Assembly: GCA_012934845.2 (NCBI GenBank)
Contig: WNNJ02002011.1
Coordinates: 265,065 to 329,064 of the forward strand
DNA from: Pomphorhynchus laevis
Taxonomy: Eukaryota; Acanthocephala; Palaeacanthocephala; Echinorhynchida; Pomphorhynchidae
DNA length: 64,000 nt
Direction of reading: 5' to 3'
The notes beneath the pieces were generated by a model that was not told where the DNA came from, searched no databases, and worked only from the letters and a program-made list of their open reading frames with translations. This document shows, piece after piece, positions 38,940-50,999 of this stretch. Position 1 is the first letter of the stretch. Each line of letters starts with the position of its first letter. The translations under genes were made by a program, and so were the position numbers.

Positions 38940-38992
<53 letters not shown>
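38940..38992. repeat. (TA)n microsatellite
   Basis: About 26 TA units, followed by a small palindrome built on AAACCTATATATAGGTTT. Confidence 0.85.
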
Positions 38993-38996
<4 letters not shown>

Positions 38997-39109
38997 TATA
39001 TATAGGTTTATATATATGCTGTATATCTTACTTAAATAATATTATTTTTAAATAATATTATATACAAGATGTATAAAATTTCAACTATTTGTATTTCATC
39101 ATATATAAT

Positions 39110-39985
39110 TCGTTGATACACCGGTGTACCCATAAATAAAATTTTGTACTCGTAAATAAATCACTGTTTTCCTCATGAGGAGGCATAAACACCAGGCAGC
39201 ATTCTATATATCTTCATCAAACCAAGAAAGTCGCTACGTATGCCCAGTCATCCTATGTGTGACGACAAACTTCACAACGGTAGACGCGTTTCACTCTAAC
39301 AGAGCTCATCAGTACAGGGACTTCAATAATCATCCATAGACACCTTAACACACCTTTAGACAGTGTTTAAGGCTCAAAAAGCAAAACTACACTTAATCTG
39401 AATCATCAGAGGAAATTTAGCATAAGCACTGTGCATGGCAGTGCGTATTGCTGTTTAACTATGCATCAGGCACAAATTATTTTTAATAGAAATGCTGTTT
39501 TACAGGGACACTTTTAAGTGTACAAATATACAAAATATAATTTGTTGTTACACTTGCACCGGGACACACAATGGTGTACTCGTAAATAAATCACTATGTT
39601 TTCCTCATGAAGAGTCATAAACACCAGGCAGCATTATATATATCCTAATGAGATCAAGAAATAGAACCGAATTATTTATGCAATACAAAACGTCGCTACG
39701 TATGGCCACTCATTCTATGTGTGACGACAAACTTGATTGTGTGACAAACTTGATTGCAGGACGACAGTGATTTATTTATTAGTGCACCGGAATGTGTCCC
39801 AGAACAGGTGTAACAAAAATTTATATTTGATATATTTGTACACGTTAAAGTGTCCATGTTAAACAGCATTTCTATTAAAAGGAATTTAGTGCCTGATGCA
39901 TGGTTAAACTGCAATACGCACTGGAATACACAGAGCGCATGCTAAATTATCTCTGATGATTCAGATAAAGTGTATATACAATGCC
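39110..39985. repeat. Composite repeat: direct and inverted copies
   Basis: The segment at about 39140-39265 (GTACTCGTAAATAAATCACT...) recurs directly at 39570-39735. A second part, 39385-39545 (CTGAATCATCAGAGG... to CACCGGGACACA), is mirrored at about 39775-39980 (CACCGGAATGTGTCCC... to TCTGATGATTCAG). The inverted part suggests a foldback element. No protein is encoded, and the 72-codon frame at 39696-39914 is repeat sequence. Confidence 0.6.
39271..39325 (-). ncRNA. Hammerhead-like motif with minimal stem III
   Basis: On the minus strand: GTA-CTGATGA (core 39306-39312), then a compact stem II GCTCT-GTT-AGAGT, then GAAA-C, two loop bases, GTC, then TAC. Stem I is short (GTA/TAC plus one further pair) and stem III is only AC/GT. 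Very short stem III is known from hammerheads of Penelope-like elements and retrozymes. The core strings match fully; stability as a monomer would be poor. Confidence 0.4.
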
Positions 39986-39989
39986 GCAT

Positions 39990-41080
39990 TTATAAATTTC
40001 ATAAGAAATTTATATAATGTCGAATTTTATATAAATGCCGCATTTCGTAAGAAATCCTGGACCTTTGTTTACTCAGCACATCCGTGCATTTATAATTTAC
40101 TTAATGTTATAATATTTAGATATTAATGTTATAATATTTCTTAATATTTAAATTTTTAATTAAGAGATTTAACATCTATTTTAAATTAATTTTCATTTTA
40201 TCATTTGAATTATTTCAAAGCTTTTATTTCTTTGTATTTAAGAAAACTTAAATAAGCACAGAAAGCCGAAATAAACATGTACAAAATTGACGATAACAAA
40301 ATCGAAAACTCGATTCAAACTCCTATTTTTCAATGGGTAAGTAAAAGAATACTAAAAGAATTTTTACTAATAACTTTTGTTTAATATATAAAATTATTAA
40401 TCCATCAAAATTACTTCATTTTTTCCTTCTGCATTCAATTCTTCATAATAGAACATAATTTATTTCATGTAGAAAATATGGACGGAGCCACTTATGGGTT
40501 TACCAATAAATATAAATAAAAAAGAGTAAAAGTATGTATTTGATAAGTAATCGATAAGTAATATATGAGGAATTATAATATATGATTTATTTATCATGTA
40601 TTTTTATATAATAATATAATATTACAATATCATATTATAATATTATATTATAATATAATAATATAATATAATATTATGAGGAATTATAATATATAATATA
40701 AATACTAAACCCACAATCTTCTTCCATTTCAAATATATATATTATTACAGGAACGAAGAAGAAAATATCCTTTATTTGATAAAAATTCTATATTTCGATA
40801 GCTCCTGATATCAAAAATGTTTCAATTTTTTTGAGTGAAACATTTTTTTTGTAATCCTGATGATGATATAATATATGATATATATTTATCATTTATTTTT
40901 ATATAATAAGAATATTATTATATTATTATATTTTTTATAATTTATTATAATATTATAACATTATAATATAATAGATTTATAATCTATTATTATAGATTCA
41001 TAATAATATTTTTTATGATAATATTTTTTTAATATATAAGTTATTATTATATGTACAATTATAATAGGCACGCATCCCCA
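39990..41080. other. No gene recognised
   Basis: AT-rich with TATAATAT-type simple runs (40600-40720, 40880-41020). No supported coding segment. Confidence 0.4.
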
Positions 41081-43560
41081 GCATTTGAAAATCAAGATTA
41101 AAATATATATTTAAATTATTTCCGCACTACTGCTTCCATCTCCTCGTAACGGTATTGCCACACATTTTCTTCTGGGTGCACGGATACAGTATGATGCGGC
41201 TCGTGCAAGGGCGATGCTCAACCTTGATCGTATTCCGGCTATGACTTCTCCATAACTTCTTTTGTGTTTGAGAGAAATCTTTTTCGCCATTGTCTTCAGA
41301 AGTATGGAGGTAGTAGGTGCGATTGCTCCGTTAGTTGCGAATGTAACTGGGAAGAAAGACGCATGCTCGATTTCAGTGATTCTTTCCTCGTATTTAGCCT
41401 TCTTTCTTTGCTCGTGATATTCGAATGTTGATTGCACGGACTTTGCGTGGTAGGAGGGAGCATGATTATTGAAAATGGAGACGTCTATAAACGTCCGCTC
41501 TAATCTACCACCAAAACGACCAGCTGCATACTATGTCTGGACATGCATGTAATAGTCGTGTCGTTGTAGTTCTCTGGAAGTGGATGTTGTTTTCGACTTG
41601 TTGTAGTTCAGGCTCGACCGCTACACTACTGCAAATATCATTGAGCGTAGTTGCGAGTATATCCCGTATTTCATTATGTCGTATTGTCGGTAACGCACCC
41701 TTTCTACACGACAGTACATGTGACAGACTCATGGCATCACGACATTGACATTTGTCGGACATATTACGGGGTATCCAATTATACCGCGCAGCCAAAGCAT
41801 AATGAAATTCTCGTGTGGATAAGTGTAGTCCTAGTTTTGCGATAGGACGTGTGTTTAACCAGATAGAAGCGCCGAGTGCGGAAGCGTATTCGATTGACAA
41901 GGCGACCTGATCTGAAACCTGTAAAGTGATTTGTTCTTTTCGATGAACCGCTTTTCTTTCATTTGCATCATGTATGGCTCTCAAAACATTAGTTTGTGCT
42001 AACTGCACTATTTCGGGACCATCAGAATCGTCGTACGCTTGGCACATCAATTTCGCGCTTTCAAATTGGGTAAGTGCCTCGATTTGAGAATCTCGAAAGC
42101 CCAAACCCCCTAGTTTTGCCGGCAATGTGGATATCGAATGATCAGTAGATGTCGGTTCGTGTCCCGTAACTTTAGTGGAAAATGCGCTTCAAATGAGATC
42201 AGTCCTAGGCACAAACAAGGCCGGGTCACACAGAGTCGTGCGACAGATGTGTGCTCATTTTGCTTGAACATCATGTACGAAGGCTACATAGCATGAGTGT
42301 GAGTATAGCTCTGAGATATATTTCAAATTTATAATGAGCTCTTTCCAAACATCAACTGATCTTTTGACAAAGTTCTCGATGAAATTAGTATCACCAACAG
42401 GGCTCCCCAGTATTTTTAATCCGCATCGGTGTAATTGTACTCCTTTGTTTGGTAGCGTATATGTTTCCAGATCGTGAACGTGATCATGGACTAAGAGTTT
42501 GGTCTTGGCCGAATTGACATGATAGCCAGCCATATTGTGGTCCTATCTCTTTAAGCAGCATCCATACTCTTTGCAGATCAACAAGATTCCCAACGAAATT
42601 GCCGTCATCAGCATACCATCGTTGAAATACGATGGGTATATGTGCCTCAATTCGTTTTATCAGTGCTAGCGATGAAACGGCGAATGCAGCCATAGTGAGG
42701 GGATCTCCCTGAGTGAACCCCTCACGTGATAAAATCACATCTCCTTGACATGCCATCACGGCGTCATTGGAGTACGAATTCTGAAGAGCGACTTCCAATG
42801 CCGGGCATACATAACCGATGTTAGCTAGCACCAGTTTGCGGTTCGCCGTGTTAAACGCGTTCGATGCGTCTACTGAAAGAATCGCAAGATTAGTGTCGCT
42901 ACTAAATTGACGCTGTATCGAGTGAATGGCGTATTCGATTCCACGTCTTTGGCCGGCACAACATTGTAGTTTTACTGATACAATCTGTAGATTCCACCTT
43001 GTAGCCTCAATTATTGTCTTGCAAATTGTTTGTCTTACTATATCACCCACTCCAATAGGTATTACGCCTGGATTTTTATTTAAAGTTAGTAGTCGACTCG
43101 CTACATAAGACTCAAGTGCCTCAGATGGGATAACTTCGCTAGCGAATCTAATAGCAAAATCAGCGACTGATTCTGCAAGCCTCTCTGAATGCGATCCAAA
43201 CAGGGTGATCATCCGTCTAAATTCGATAGCGGTTATCGACGAAGGCCTAGCGCTTCCGTTTGTTTTAGGGCCGCTGAGATGATGTTCTTTCCATCAATCA
43301 TCAGGAAGGCGGTGCTATGGTGTTCTATGACATTTTCGATGCTCTTACTAAGAAGCGCTTCTTCAGTAATTGTACCAGGAGGAGGATGTAGGTCTGTTAA
43401 CATTTCTTTCACAGTTCTGCCATATACCACATCGTCAAGTTTAAGGACAGGTTGTTCCGATTCTACTCTTTGTAGCATATTTATAGCTGCCCTCATGTTT
43501 CCCTCTTGCATTTTTTCGAGAAAAAGCTCGGTGTCTGTCGTTTTTAGGGTTATTTAAGGA
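41081..43560 (-). mobile_element. LINE-like retroelement, nearly complete ORF region
   Basis: Minus-strand frames in order: 43233-43511 (N-terminal helical part), 42484-43212 (RT), 42255-42533, 41505-42125, 41111-41437. The RT has LNKNPGVIPIGVGDIVRQTI, QCCAGQRRGIEYAIHSI, ILSVDASNAFNTANR, EGFTQGDPLTMAAF and the active box WYADD. Further on come the thumb words ILGSPVGD and MPAKLGGLGFRDSQIEAL. Then come a zinc knuckle CQCRDAMSLSHVLSC (C-x-C-x7-H-x3-C), RKGALPTIRHNEIRD and a nuclease-like end. The layout (RT, CCHC, C-terminal nuclease-like domain) is that of restriction-like-endonuclease LINEs; the 'CAGQ...TQGDPLxM...YADD' type is one I know from several invertebrates but cannot name. Three to four frame changes make it dead. 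GC content is well above the surroundings, suggesting recent arrival. Confidence 0.8.
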
Positions 43561-44190
43561 TGATGTTCTCTTTTAAACAGCCATTGATTGTAGTACATGC
43601 GCTTCGTCCATAAAATTATTATAATAATATTATTAGATTTATGATAATATTATTCTGATAGTTTATCCAGTAATAGATAATTAAATGATATATGAAGTAC
43701 ATATAAGTATGTATATGCACATATATGAGAAAGGGATTATATATTTTAATGGATTATATCAGTTATCATTCTAAATGTTTTATTGTAATTGAATTTAAAA
43801 CTTTTAAGTAATCACTTTATAAATCCTAGTTTAAAATTTATATATCTATGATTTTAAATTTATAAAATTTAACAAATTATCAAATATTTGTTGAATATCC
43901 AATCGACTTATGACATGTTATCGACTGACAATCGAAGATCATCATATCGTCAAACTATAGTTGACTAGCGATCTCGCAGTTTAAATACGAAAAATGTCTT
44001 AAATAATCTTAAACGTTAAGTGATTTTCGACATAAATTTTAGACTCTATTTTATCGGTCTTTATCTCTTTAGCAATTGTCTGTTTCATTAAACTATTATT
44101 CGAAATTTCAATTTTAGATACGAAGCACTTTCTTGAATTGTCTTGTCAAAAAGCAAATAATTTTCTTGTATACAAAGCACTTTTTAACTT
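43561..44190. other. No gene recognised
   Basis: AT-rich spacer between two element remnants. Confidence 0.4.
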
Positions 44191-44191
44191 T

Positions 44192-44503
44192 TTAGCATTC
44201 GGGTTTTTGCCCAATAGCAAAATCTTTCTTTTCACAATTCTTGTTTTTTGAAACTGTCAATAGATTTATCTGTGATCGTATACTCTGTTTGAAAATTTGT
44301 GTATATATTTTCACGTTTCTTTCAAACGTAGCATTTGTACTGCAAAGTTTTCTTAATCTGAGAGCTTTATTGAATATCATATTGCGTTTAGCCTTAGGGC
44401 GGTGATCCATCATAGCATGAATATAGTTTGAAACCCAATCAGGTTTTATATACACCTCTGATTGCCGATTCCCTATAAATCCTTTTATTTGTGTCCAAAA
44501 CAC
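44192..44503 (-). pseudogene. Penelope-like RT C-terminal fragment
   Basis: The minus-strand frame contains 'FNKALRLRKLCSTNATFERNV' in two overlapping parts (FNKALRLRKLCST, NATFERNVKIYTQIF). This is the 'S..LR.RR.CS....F' block that follows the RT domain in Penelope-like elements, ahead of the nuclease. It abuts the duplicated piece of gene B. Confidence 0.5.
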
Positions 44504-44506
44504 TAT

Positions 44507-44815
44507 TTAGCATGAGTAACTATAAAGTTTAATGCATTTGAACAGTGCATAATCTTCTTGTTTACCGACAGACGATTCATTTACCTGATCAGGCAGATAA
44601 ATGATTGCGTTTTTTATGCGTTTTTCCTCAAACCGAGATTGGGTCGATAATGATTCCTTTTTAACTTTAGGAATTGAAGTATCTTCTAATGACTTTTGAT
44701 GTATTATCTTATCAACAAAGCATTGAACGTATTCGATATTATCGTGAAAGGGAACATAACATTGTATTCTTTGTACATCGACCACATCAGTACTACTCCC
44801 AGCTTTGTGTTTCAT
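44507..44815 (-). pseudogene. Partial duplicate of gene B (exon 1 plus start of exon 2)
   Basis: Starts with the same 66 residues as gene B exon 1 (MKHKAGSSTDVVDVQRIQCY...), then reads straight through the place of intron 1. The GT donor is gone. A repeat of AAAAACGC has replaced the front of the intron, and 33 nt (11 codons, IKNAIIYLPDQ) now join exon 1 to the first part of exon 2 (VNESSVGKQ). After 'EDYAL' the homology stops and the frame ends within 15 codons. All later exons are absent. With about 1.2 kb of the upstream region also copied, it could be transcribed; whether it makes a product is unknown. Confidence 0.65.
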
Positions 44816-46105
44816 TGTACTCTTTAAGGTACATTAAAATTCATTTCAAGTATTTCGTTAAGTTTATATCATACCGTAATGTAAATTATAATAATAAAGT
44901 GTATCGATTTAAAAAGAGTTGGTTTGGAGTTTATATTGAACTAATATTATGCTATTATATTACTAATTAGATAGTTACATATTGGCTATGATGTATTACG
45001 TTTAATCTGTTCGCTATGCTATATTATGCGATGTATCAATTATTTGTATATTTGATACCAATTAATAATTTTCCATTTATCTTATTTATCAATAATAATG
45101 ATCAATAAATAAAAAAATATTTATAAAGATTATTTATTATAATCCGTCGTTCAAACAGTTTGTCGATTATGTAAACTATCAGGCAGTTTCGATTTGGGCC
45201 TCAAATTGTGAATCGCAACGTGCTTGAATTCATGCTCATTTTCATTAGTTCAAGGATAAAAATTAAAATTGGTAAACTTGATATGAGTAATCTATTATAG
45301 TTTTGGATGTGAACAACAGTTATTCTAACATTGTTAATTTAATTATTTGAGTTGTCATTTATAAATTATTTATTATAAATCGATTGTCAACTAATCAGAA
45401 AATATTTTAAATCAAATATTCTAAAAATATGATTTAAAATTTAATTATTAAACAAATATATATTTTTAGTGTAAACGTTTCGATGCTTTAAATATTTTTT
45501 CTGATGATGTATCCTTTTGACGATTTTATGCCATCAACAAAATATGTTAATTGATTTTTAAAAAAGAGAATGAAATAAATTTGTTTCTTTAAAATTAGTA
45601 GAATTTTCGATAGTTGACTGCTATTAGCATCAGGACAATAAATCTTTTTTGTTTAAAAAACACTATTGTTGAAATTATGATAAAAGCAAATTTGCCGACA
45701 AAAAAAAACTTGAAAAAATAAAAACCAATTTGAAATAGCGAATCATTAAGCGTTGCATAATAATGGACAACAACTAAAACCTTCTAATAATAAAAAATCC
45801 TCATTATGAGAATGACTTACAGGAAATATTATTCAAAGAATGAACGTAACTAAAATTAACCTATTAATAAAAAATATGTTTTATAATTTCGGGATCTTTT
45901 TACATTATGACTATTTTAAATCTAGAGCCATTTAGGTGTTGCATACACGACAACAAAAATGTTTTAAAAATTGAAACATACTTAATAGAAAATCACTCAA
46001 AAAGCTTTAATGTATTTATAGTTCAAAAATATTCTCATTATAAGAATAAGTTACAGGAATTAATTATTCAATGAATGAACGTAGCTAACACTAAATTTAG
46101 AACAG
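44557..46105 (-). repeat. Segmental duplication, copy 2
   Basis: Matches 23061-24514 with few substitutions and small indels, in the same orientation and about 21.5 kb away. After 45994 similarity continues only in pieces (TTATTCAATGAATGAACGTA) to about 46105. Confidence 0.85.
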
Positions 46106-46958
46106 CGATAACTTTATATATTTGGATATCTAAAAAATATCTGTTTTAATGATGCCAATCAGCTATTGAAAATTTGACTTAGTTTTGAGAAACAAATTTA
46201 TATTTTAAGTAAACAATTGATTTATTAAAAAATGTTAACAAACAAATTCATACTGCCTTTTTAACGTTTTTATTAAAAAATAAAAACTTTTTATAGTGAC
46301 ATAAAATATGTCACTATAAAAAAATCGATAATCATTTAGATTAAAAGATTTTACGTGATTGCTTTGTAGGCTATCGAATCCGCACTTGGAGATTGTAAAA
46401 GTGAAACTACAGAATTGATTCGTTCGTGCTCTCTGTTGCTTCGACTATTAAAACAATTGTAATGTTTTTTTTTGTACATTCATGTATACTCGTCATCGTT
46501 TTAGATACAAACCTATAATTGATGAAATTTCGAACTTCGATGAACCATTAAATCGGTTAAATAATTTAAAGACGTGGATGAAAATAACAAAAAGTTTTAT
46601 TGAGGTATAAATTTAAAAATTCCTTCCTGATGATCTATAATCTTTATTCTATAATACATTGTATTATAATAACACAATGTATTTAATAATAATTGTGTAA
46701 TATGTATTTAAATAATTATCTGAATTATAAAAAATCTTAAAATCCTTAAATTGGAATAATAAATCATGCTGATATTTTCTTAATTTTAAGGATCTTTTTG
46801 TTTGTAAAGATATAAGGGACATGCTTTTGTTGACATTGATAAATCTGAATATAACATATTTGGCTTAGAATTATTGAAGAGAGATAAATTTACCAAATTA
46901 CGTTTATGCCCTGCATTAAAGCGTCAAAGAGAATATAATTCGTTTCTACGAATTCTGT
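46106..46958. other. No gene recognised
   Basis: AT-rich. A scrap at 46620-46690 (TTCCTGATGATCTATAATCT) resembles the end of a P module. It leads into the satellite array. Confidence 0.4.
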
Positions 46959-49440
46959 TAATTATTATTCAATCTTGTCATTCTCACTTTTAATTTCATT
47001 ACCTTTGGTTTCCAATCAGTCACTTTTTTATTCAGTGTCCGTGTTTGCATTCAATTTCGTCACTTATTTATTCATCAAATCCCATTATCCTTAAATTTCC
47101 ATCAAATCCCATTATCCTTAAATAGGCATACCTTAGATTTCCATCAAATCCCATTATCCTTAAATAGGCATACCTTAGATTTCCATCAAATCCCATTATC
47201 CTTAAATAGGCATACCTTAGATTTCCATCAAATCCCATTATCCTTAAGTAGGCATACCGCGTTTAGCACGAATTTATTTGATAACATAAATAATTATTAT
47301 TCAATCTTGTCATTCTCACTTTTAATTTCATTACCTTTGGTTTCCAATCAGTCACTTGTTTATTCAGTGTCCGTGTTTGCATTCAATTTCGTCACTTATT
47401 TATTCATCAAATCCCATTATCCTTAAATTTCCATCAAATCCCATTATCCTTAAATAGGCATACCTTAGATTTCCATCAAATCCCATTATCCTTAAATAGG
47501 CATACCTTAGATTTCCATCAAATCCCATTATCCTTAAATAGGCATACCGCGTTTAGCACGAATTTATTTGATAACATAAATAATTATTATTCAATCTTGT
47601 CATTCTCACTTTTAATTTCATTACCTTTGGTTTCCAATCAGTCACTTGTTTATTCAGTTGTCCGTGTTTGCATTCAATTTCGTCACTTATTTATTCATCA
47701 AATCCCATTATCCTTAAATTTCCATCAAATCCCATTATCCTTAAATAGGCATACCTTAGATTTCCATCAAATCCCATTATCCTTAAATAGGCATACCTTA
47801 GATTTCCATCAAATCCCATTATCCTTAAATAGGCATACCGCGTTTAGCACGAATTTATTTGATAACATAAATAATTATTATTCAATCTTGTCATTCTCAC
47901 TTTTAATTTCATTACCTTTGGTTTCCAATCAGTCACTTGTTTATTCAGTTGTCCGTGTTTGCATTCAATTTCGTCACTTATTTATTCATCAAATCCCATT
48001 ATCCTTAAATTTCCATCAAATCCCATTATCCTTAAATAGGCATACCTTAGATTTCCATCAAATCCCATTATCCTTAAATAGGCATACCTTAGATTTCCAT
48101 CAAATCCCATTATCCTTAAATAGGCATACCGCGTTTAGCACGAATTTATTTGATAACATAAATAATTATTATTCAATCTTGTCATTCTCACTTTTAATTT
48201 CATTACCTTTGGTTTCCAATCAGTCACTTGTTTATTCAGTTGTCCGTGTTTGCATTCAATTTCGTCACTTATTTATTCATCAAATCCCATTATCCTTAAA
48301 TTTCCATCAAATCCCATTATCCTTAAATAGGCATACCTTAGATTTCCATCAAATCCCATTATCCTTAAATAGGCATACCTTAGATTTCCATCAAATCCCA
48401 TTATCCTTAAATAGGCATACCGCGTTTAGCACGAATTTATTTGATAACATAAATAATTATTATTCAATCTTGTCATTCTCACTTTTAATTTCATTACCTT
48501 TGGTTTCCAATCAGTCACTTGTTTATTCAGTGTCCGTGTTTGCATTCAATTTCGTCACTTATTTATTCATCAAATCCCATTATCCTTAAATTTCCATCAA
48601 ATCCCATTATCCTTAAATAGGCATACCTTAGATTTCCATCAAATCCCATTATCCTTAAATAGGCATACCTTAGATTTCCATCAAATCCCATTATCCTTAA
48701 ATAGGCATACCGCGTTTAGCACGAATTTATTTGATAACATAAATAATTATTATTCAATCTTGTCATTCTCACTTTTAATTTCATTACCTTTGGTTTCCAA
48801 TCAGTCACTTGTTTATTCAGTGTCCGTGTTTGCATTCAATTTCGTCACTTATTTATTCATCAAATCCCATTATCCTTAAATTTCCATCAAATCCCATTAT
48901 CCTTAAATAGGCATACCTTAGATTTCCATCAAATCCCATTATCCTTAAATAGGCATACCTTAGATTTCCATCAAATCCCATTATCCTTAAATAGGCATAC
49001 CGCGTTTAGCACGAATTTATTTGATAACATAAATAATTATTATTCAATCTTGTCATTCTCACTTTTAATTTCATTACCTTTGGTTTCCAATCAGTCACTT
49101 GTTTATTCAGTGTCCGTGTTTGCATTCAATTTCGTCACTTATTTATTCATCAAATCCCATTATCCTTAAATTTCCATCAAATCCCATTATCCTTAAATAG
49201 GCATACCTTAGATTTCCATCAAATCCCATTATCCTTAAATAGGCATACCTTAGATTTCCATCAAATCCCATTATCCTTAAATAGGCATACCGCGTTTAGC
49301 ACGAATTTATTTGATAACATAAATAATTATTATTCAATCTTGTCATTCTCACTTTTAATTTCATTACCTTTGGTTTCCAATCAGTCACTTGTTTATTCAG
49401 TGTCCGTGTTTGCATTCAATTTCGTCACTTATTTATTCAA
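46959..49440. repeat. Satellite array, nine units of 290/291 bp (first about 332 bp)
   Basis: Anchoring on CATTCTCACTTTTAATTTC, unit starts fall at 46979, 47311, 47601, 47892, 48183, 48474, 48764, 49054 and 49344. Spacing is 332, 290, 291, 291, 291, 290, 290 and 290. Each unit carries an internal 42-bp subrepeat (TTCCATCAAATCCCATTATC...) three times; the first carries four, explaining the extra 42 bp. The 1-bp difference is CAGTGTCC versus CAGTTGTCC, and the three 291-bp units are adjacent. Near-identity of units indicates recent amplification or ongoing homogenisation. No coding function is inferred. Confidence 0.95.
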
Positions 49441-49739
49441 TCACGTTACATATCATTCAATTAGTCCACTTCCAATTCTATACTGAAATCTTCATAACGT
49501 TAGTGTACTTAGGTACGCCTATTACACTTTTATGATTAAAAACCGAGCCTTCCCAGTAACCGACATCAAGAAATGTAAGCGCCATTATGAGAGTAATATC
49601 GGATATTCCCATATTATAGATTTTGACAACGCACAAGAAGTACGCAAAAGAAGTTGTATTTCAAATACTTATTTATGGAGACTTTTCCAAAAACAGTCTC
49701 CAACGGGTAATAACAATAAAACCGATACAATCGTTATAT

Positions 49740-49806
49740 TTCCATCAAATCCCATTATCCTTAAATAGGCATACCGCGTTTAGCACGAATTTATTTGATA
49801 ACATAA
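49740..49806. repeat. Detached partial satellite unit
   Basis: The 3' part of the satellite unit (TTCCATCAAATCCC...GATAACATAAATA) recurs after about 300 bp of unrelated sequence. That unrelated piece (49441-49737) is therefore an insertion in, or the flank of, the array. Confidence 0.8.
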
Positions 49807-50190
49807 ATAAATAACTTCATAAATAACTTTCATAAATAATTTTGACAAAATGTTTTGTAAATTTTTATTTCTCTCATTGCCTGTATTTTCAAATCTGATA
49901 ATAAATGAGGTTGCATTAGAAAATTCTTTAAATAATTTTAAATTCTTCGTTTGTCTATATATTTCCTGTTCTTTATTTTATTAAATTTAAAAGCCATCAT
50001 GTGCAAATGAAAATTTAATTTGTTTTCAATATGTGAAGTCAATTAATATGGTAAATACATCTCATAATAAGTATTTTAGAAAATACTTTGATTAAAGCTT
50101 TCATATAGATATTAAATACTTTTGTTTTAAATTTATTTAAAAATAAATAGAAGATATACAGCTGTTGGAATCTCTATCAATAAAAGAAAT

Positions 50191-50400
50191 GATTCCTTAG
50201 CTTAATGCGTAGGACGAGAGATTCGTTAGAACACTTAAGATGTTTTGAATCCCAAAATAATTTCACTAATTACTACTACATATTGTCATTATATTTAACG
50301 TTTTTATGTTTATTTTATTCTAGATTTTCTGATGATGGTAACAGACGATTTCCGAAAGCTTAATAAATATGAACTTTCTGTTTTTTTTGTGCGGCATAAT
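50191..50400 (+). mobile_element. tRNA-derived SINE, second type
   Basis: ATTCCTTAGCTTAATGCGTA resembles a tRNA 5' arm with an A box, and TTTTGAATCCC (about 50243-50253) the B box. The spacing fits a tRNA with an anticodon arm between. The tail has CTGATGATGG (near 50329) and then TTTCCGAAAGC, and ends in a T run near 50385. No 3' duplication was located with certainty. Confidence 0.5.
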
Positions 50401-50999
50401 GGCTTTCTACATGCATTTTTAATTATTAATCAATTTATTTTTAAATTAAAATTAATACCTATATTATTTTAAATAATAATAAATTTTATAATCATTTATT
50501 CTTTAATTAAAATTAAAATATACTTAATTGACTAGATCCCATAACGAGCAACATAAAAAAGTATTGTAATAACGCCTGATGTAGTATTATATAGAGTAGT
50601 ATTATGTGGTTAAAATTTGACTGACAAATTAAAGCAGCTTGAGCGAAAACTACGAAATAAATAAAAAATTGTAAGAATAGCAATGTATTGAAGCTGAATA
50701 AAGAAACACTGTTAATATGATTTAGCGAACATATGACGTCATTTTTCATTGAAATTTCAGCAGCCCTATGACATTAATGCACTGCCCACGGACTATTATT
50801 TATTTAATAAACTACATTTAAACTTTTTAAATAATTGTGATTAGTCAAGCTCATCTTCATTTACGGAAAGTAGTTTCATGGGTCGATAAATATAAAATCC
50901 AGTCAGCATTAGCCTTCGCAGTTACTGATTATTTAGTGCACGCGAAAGAAGTGCTGGCATGCTCGGGTTCTCCTGCAGATAACTGATCTTACAACATCA

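Noticed and set aside
47597-48589. A 330-codon open frame, one of the longest in the window
   Set aside because: It is pure satellite: it stays open only because three neighbouring units are 291 bp, a multiple of three.
46959-49440. CRISPR-like array
   Set aside because: Units are contiguous 290-bp satellite repeats with no unique spacers, in a eukaryotic context.
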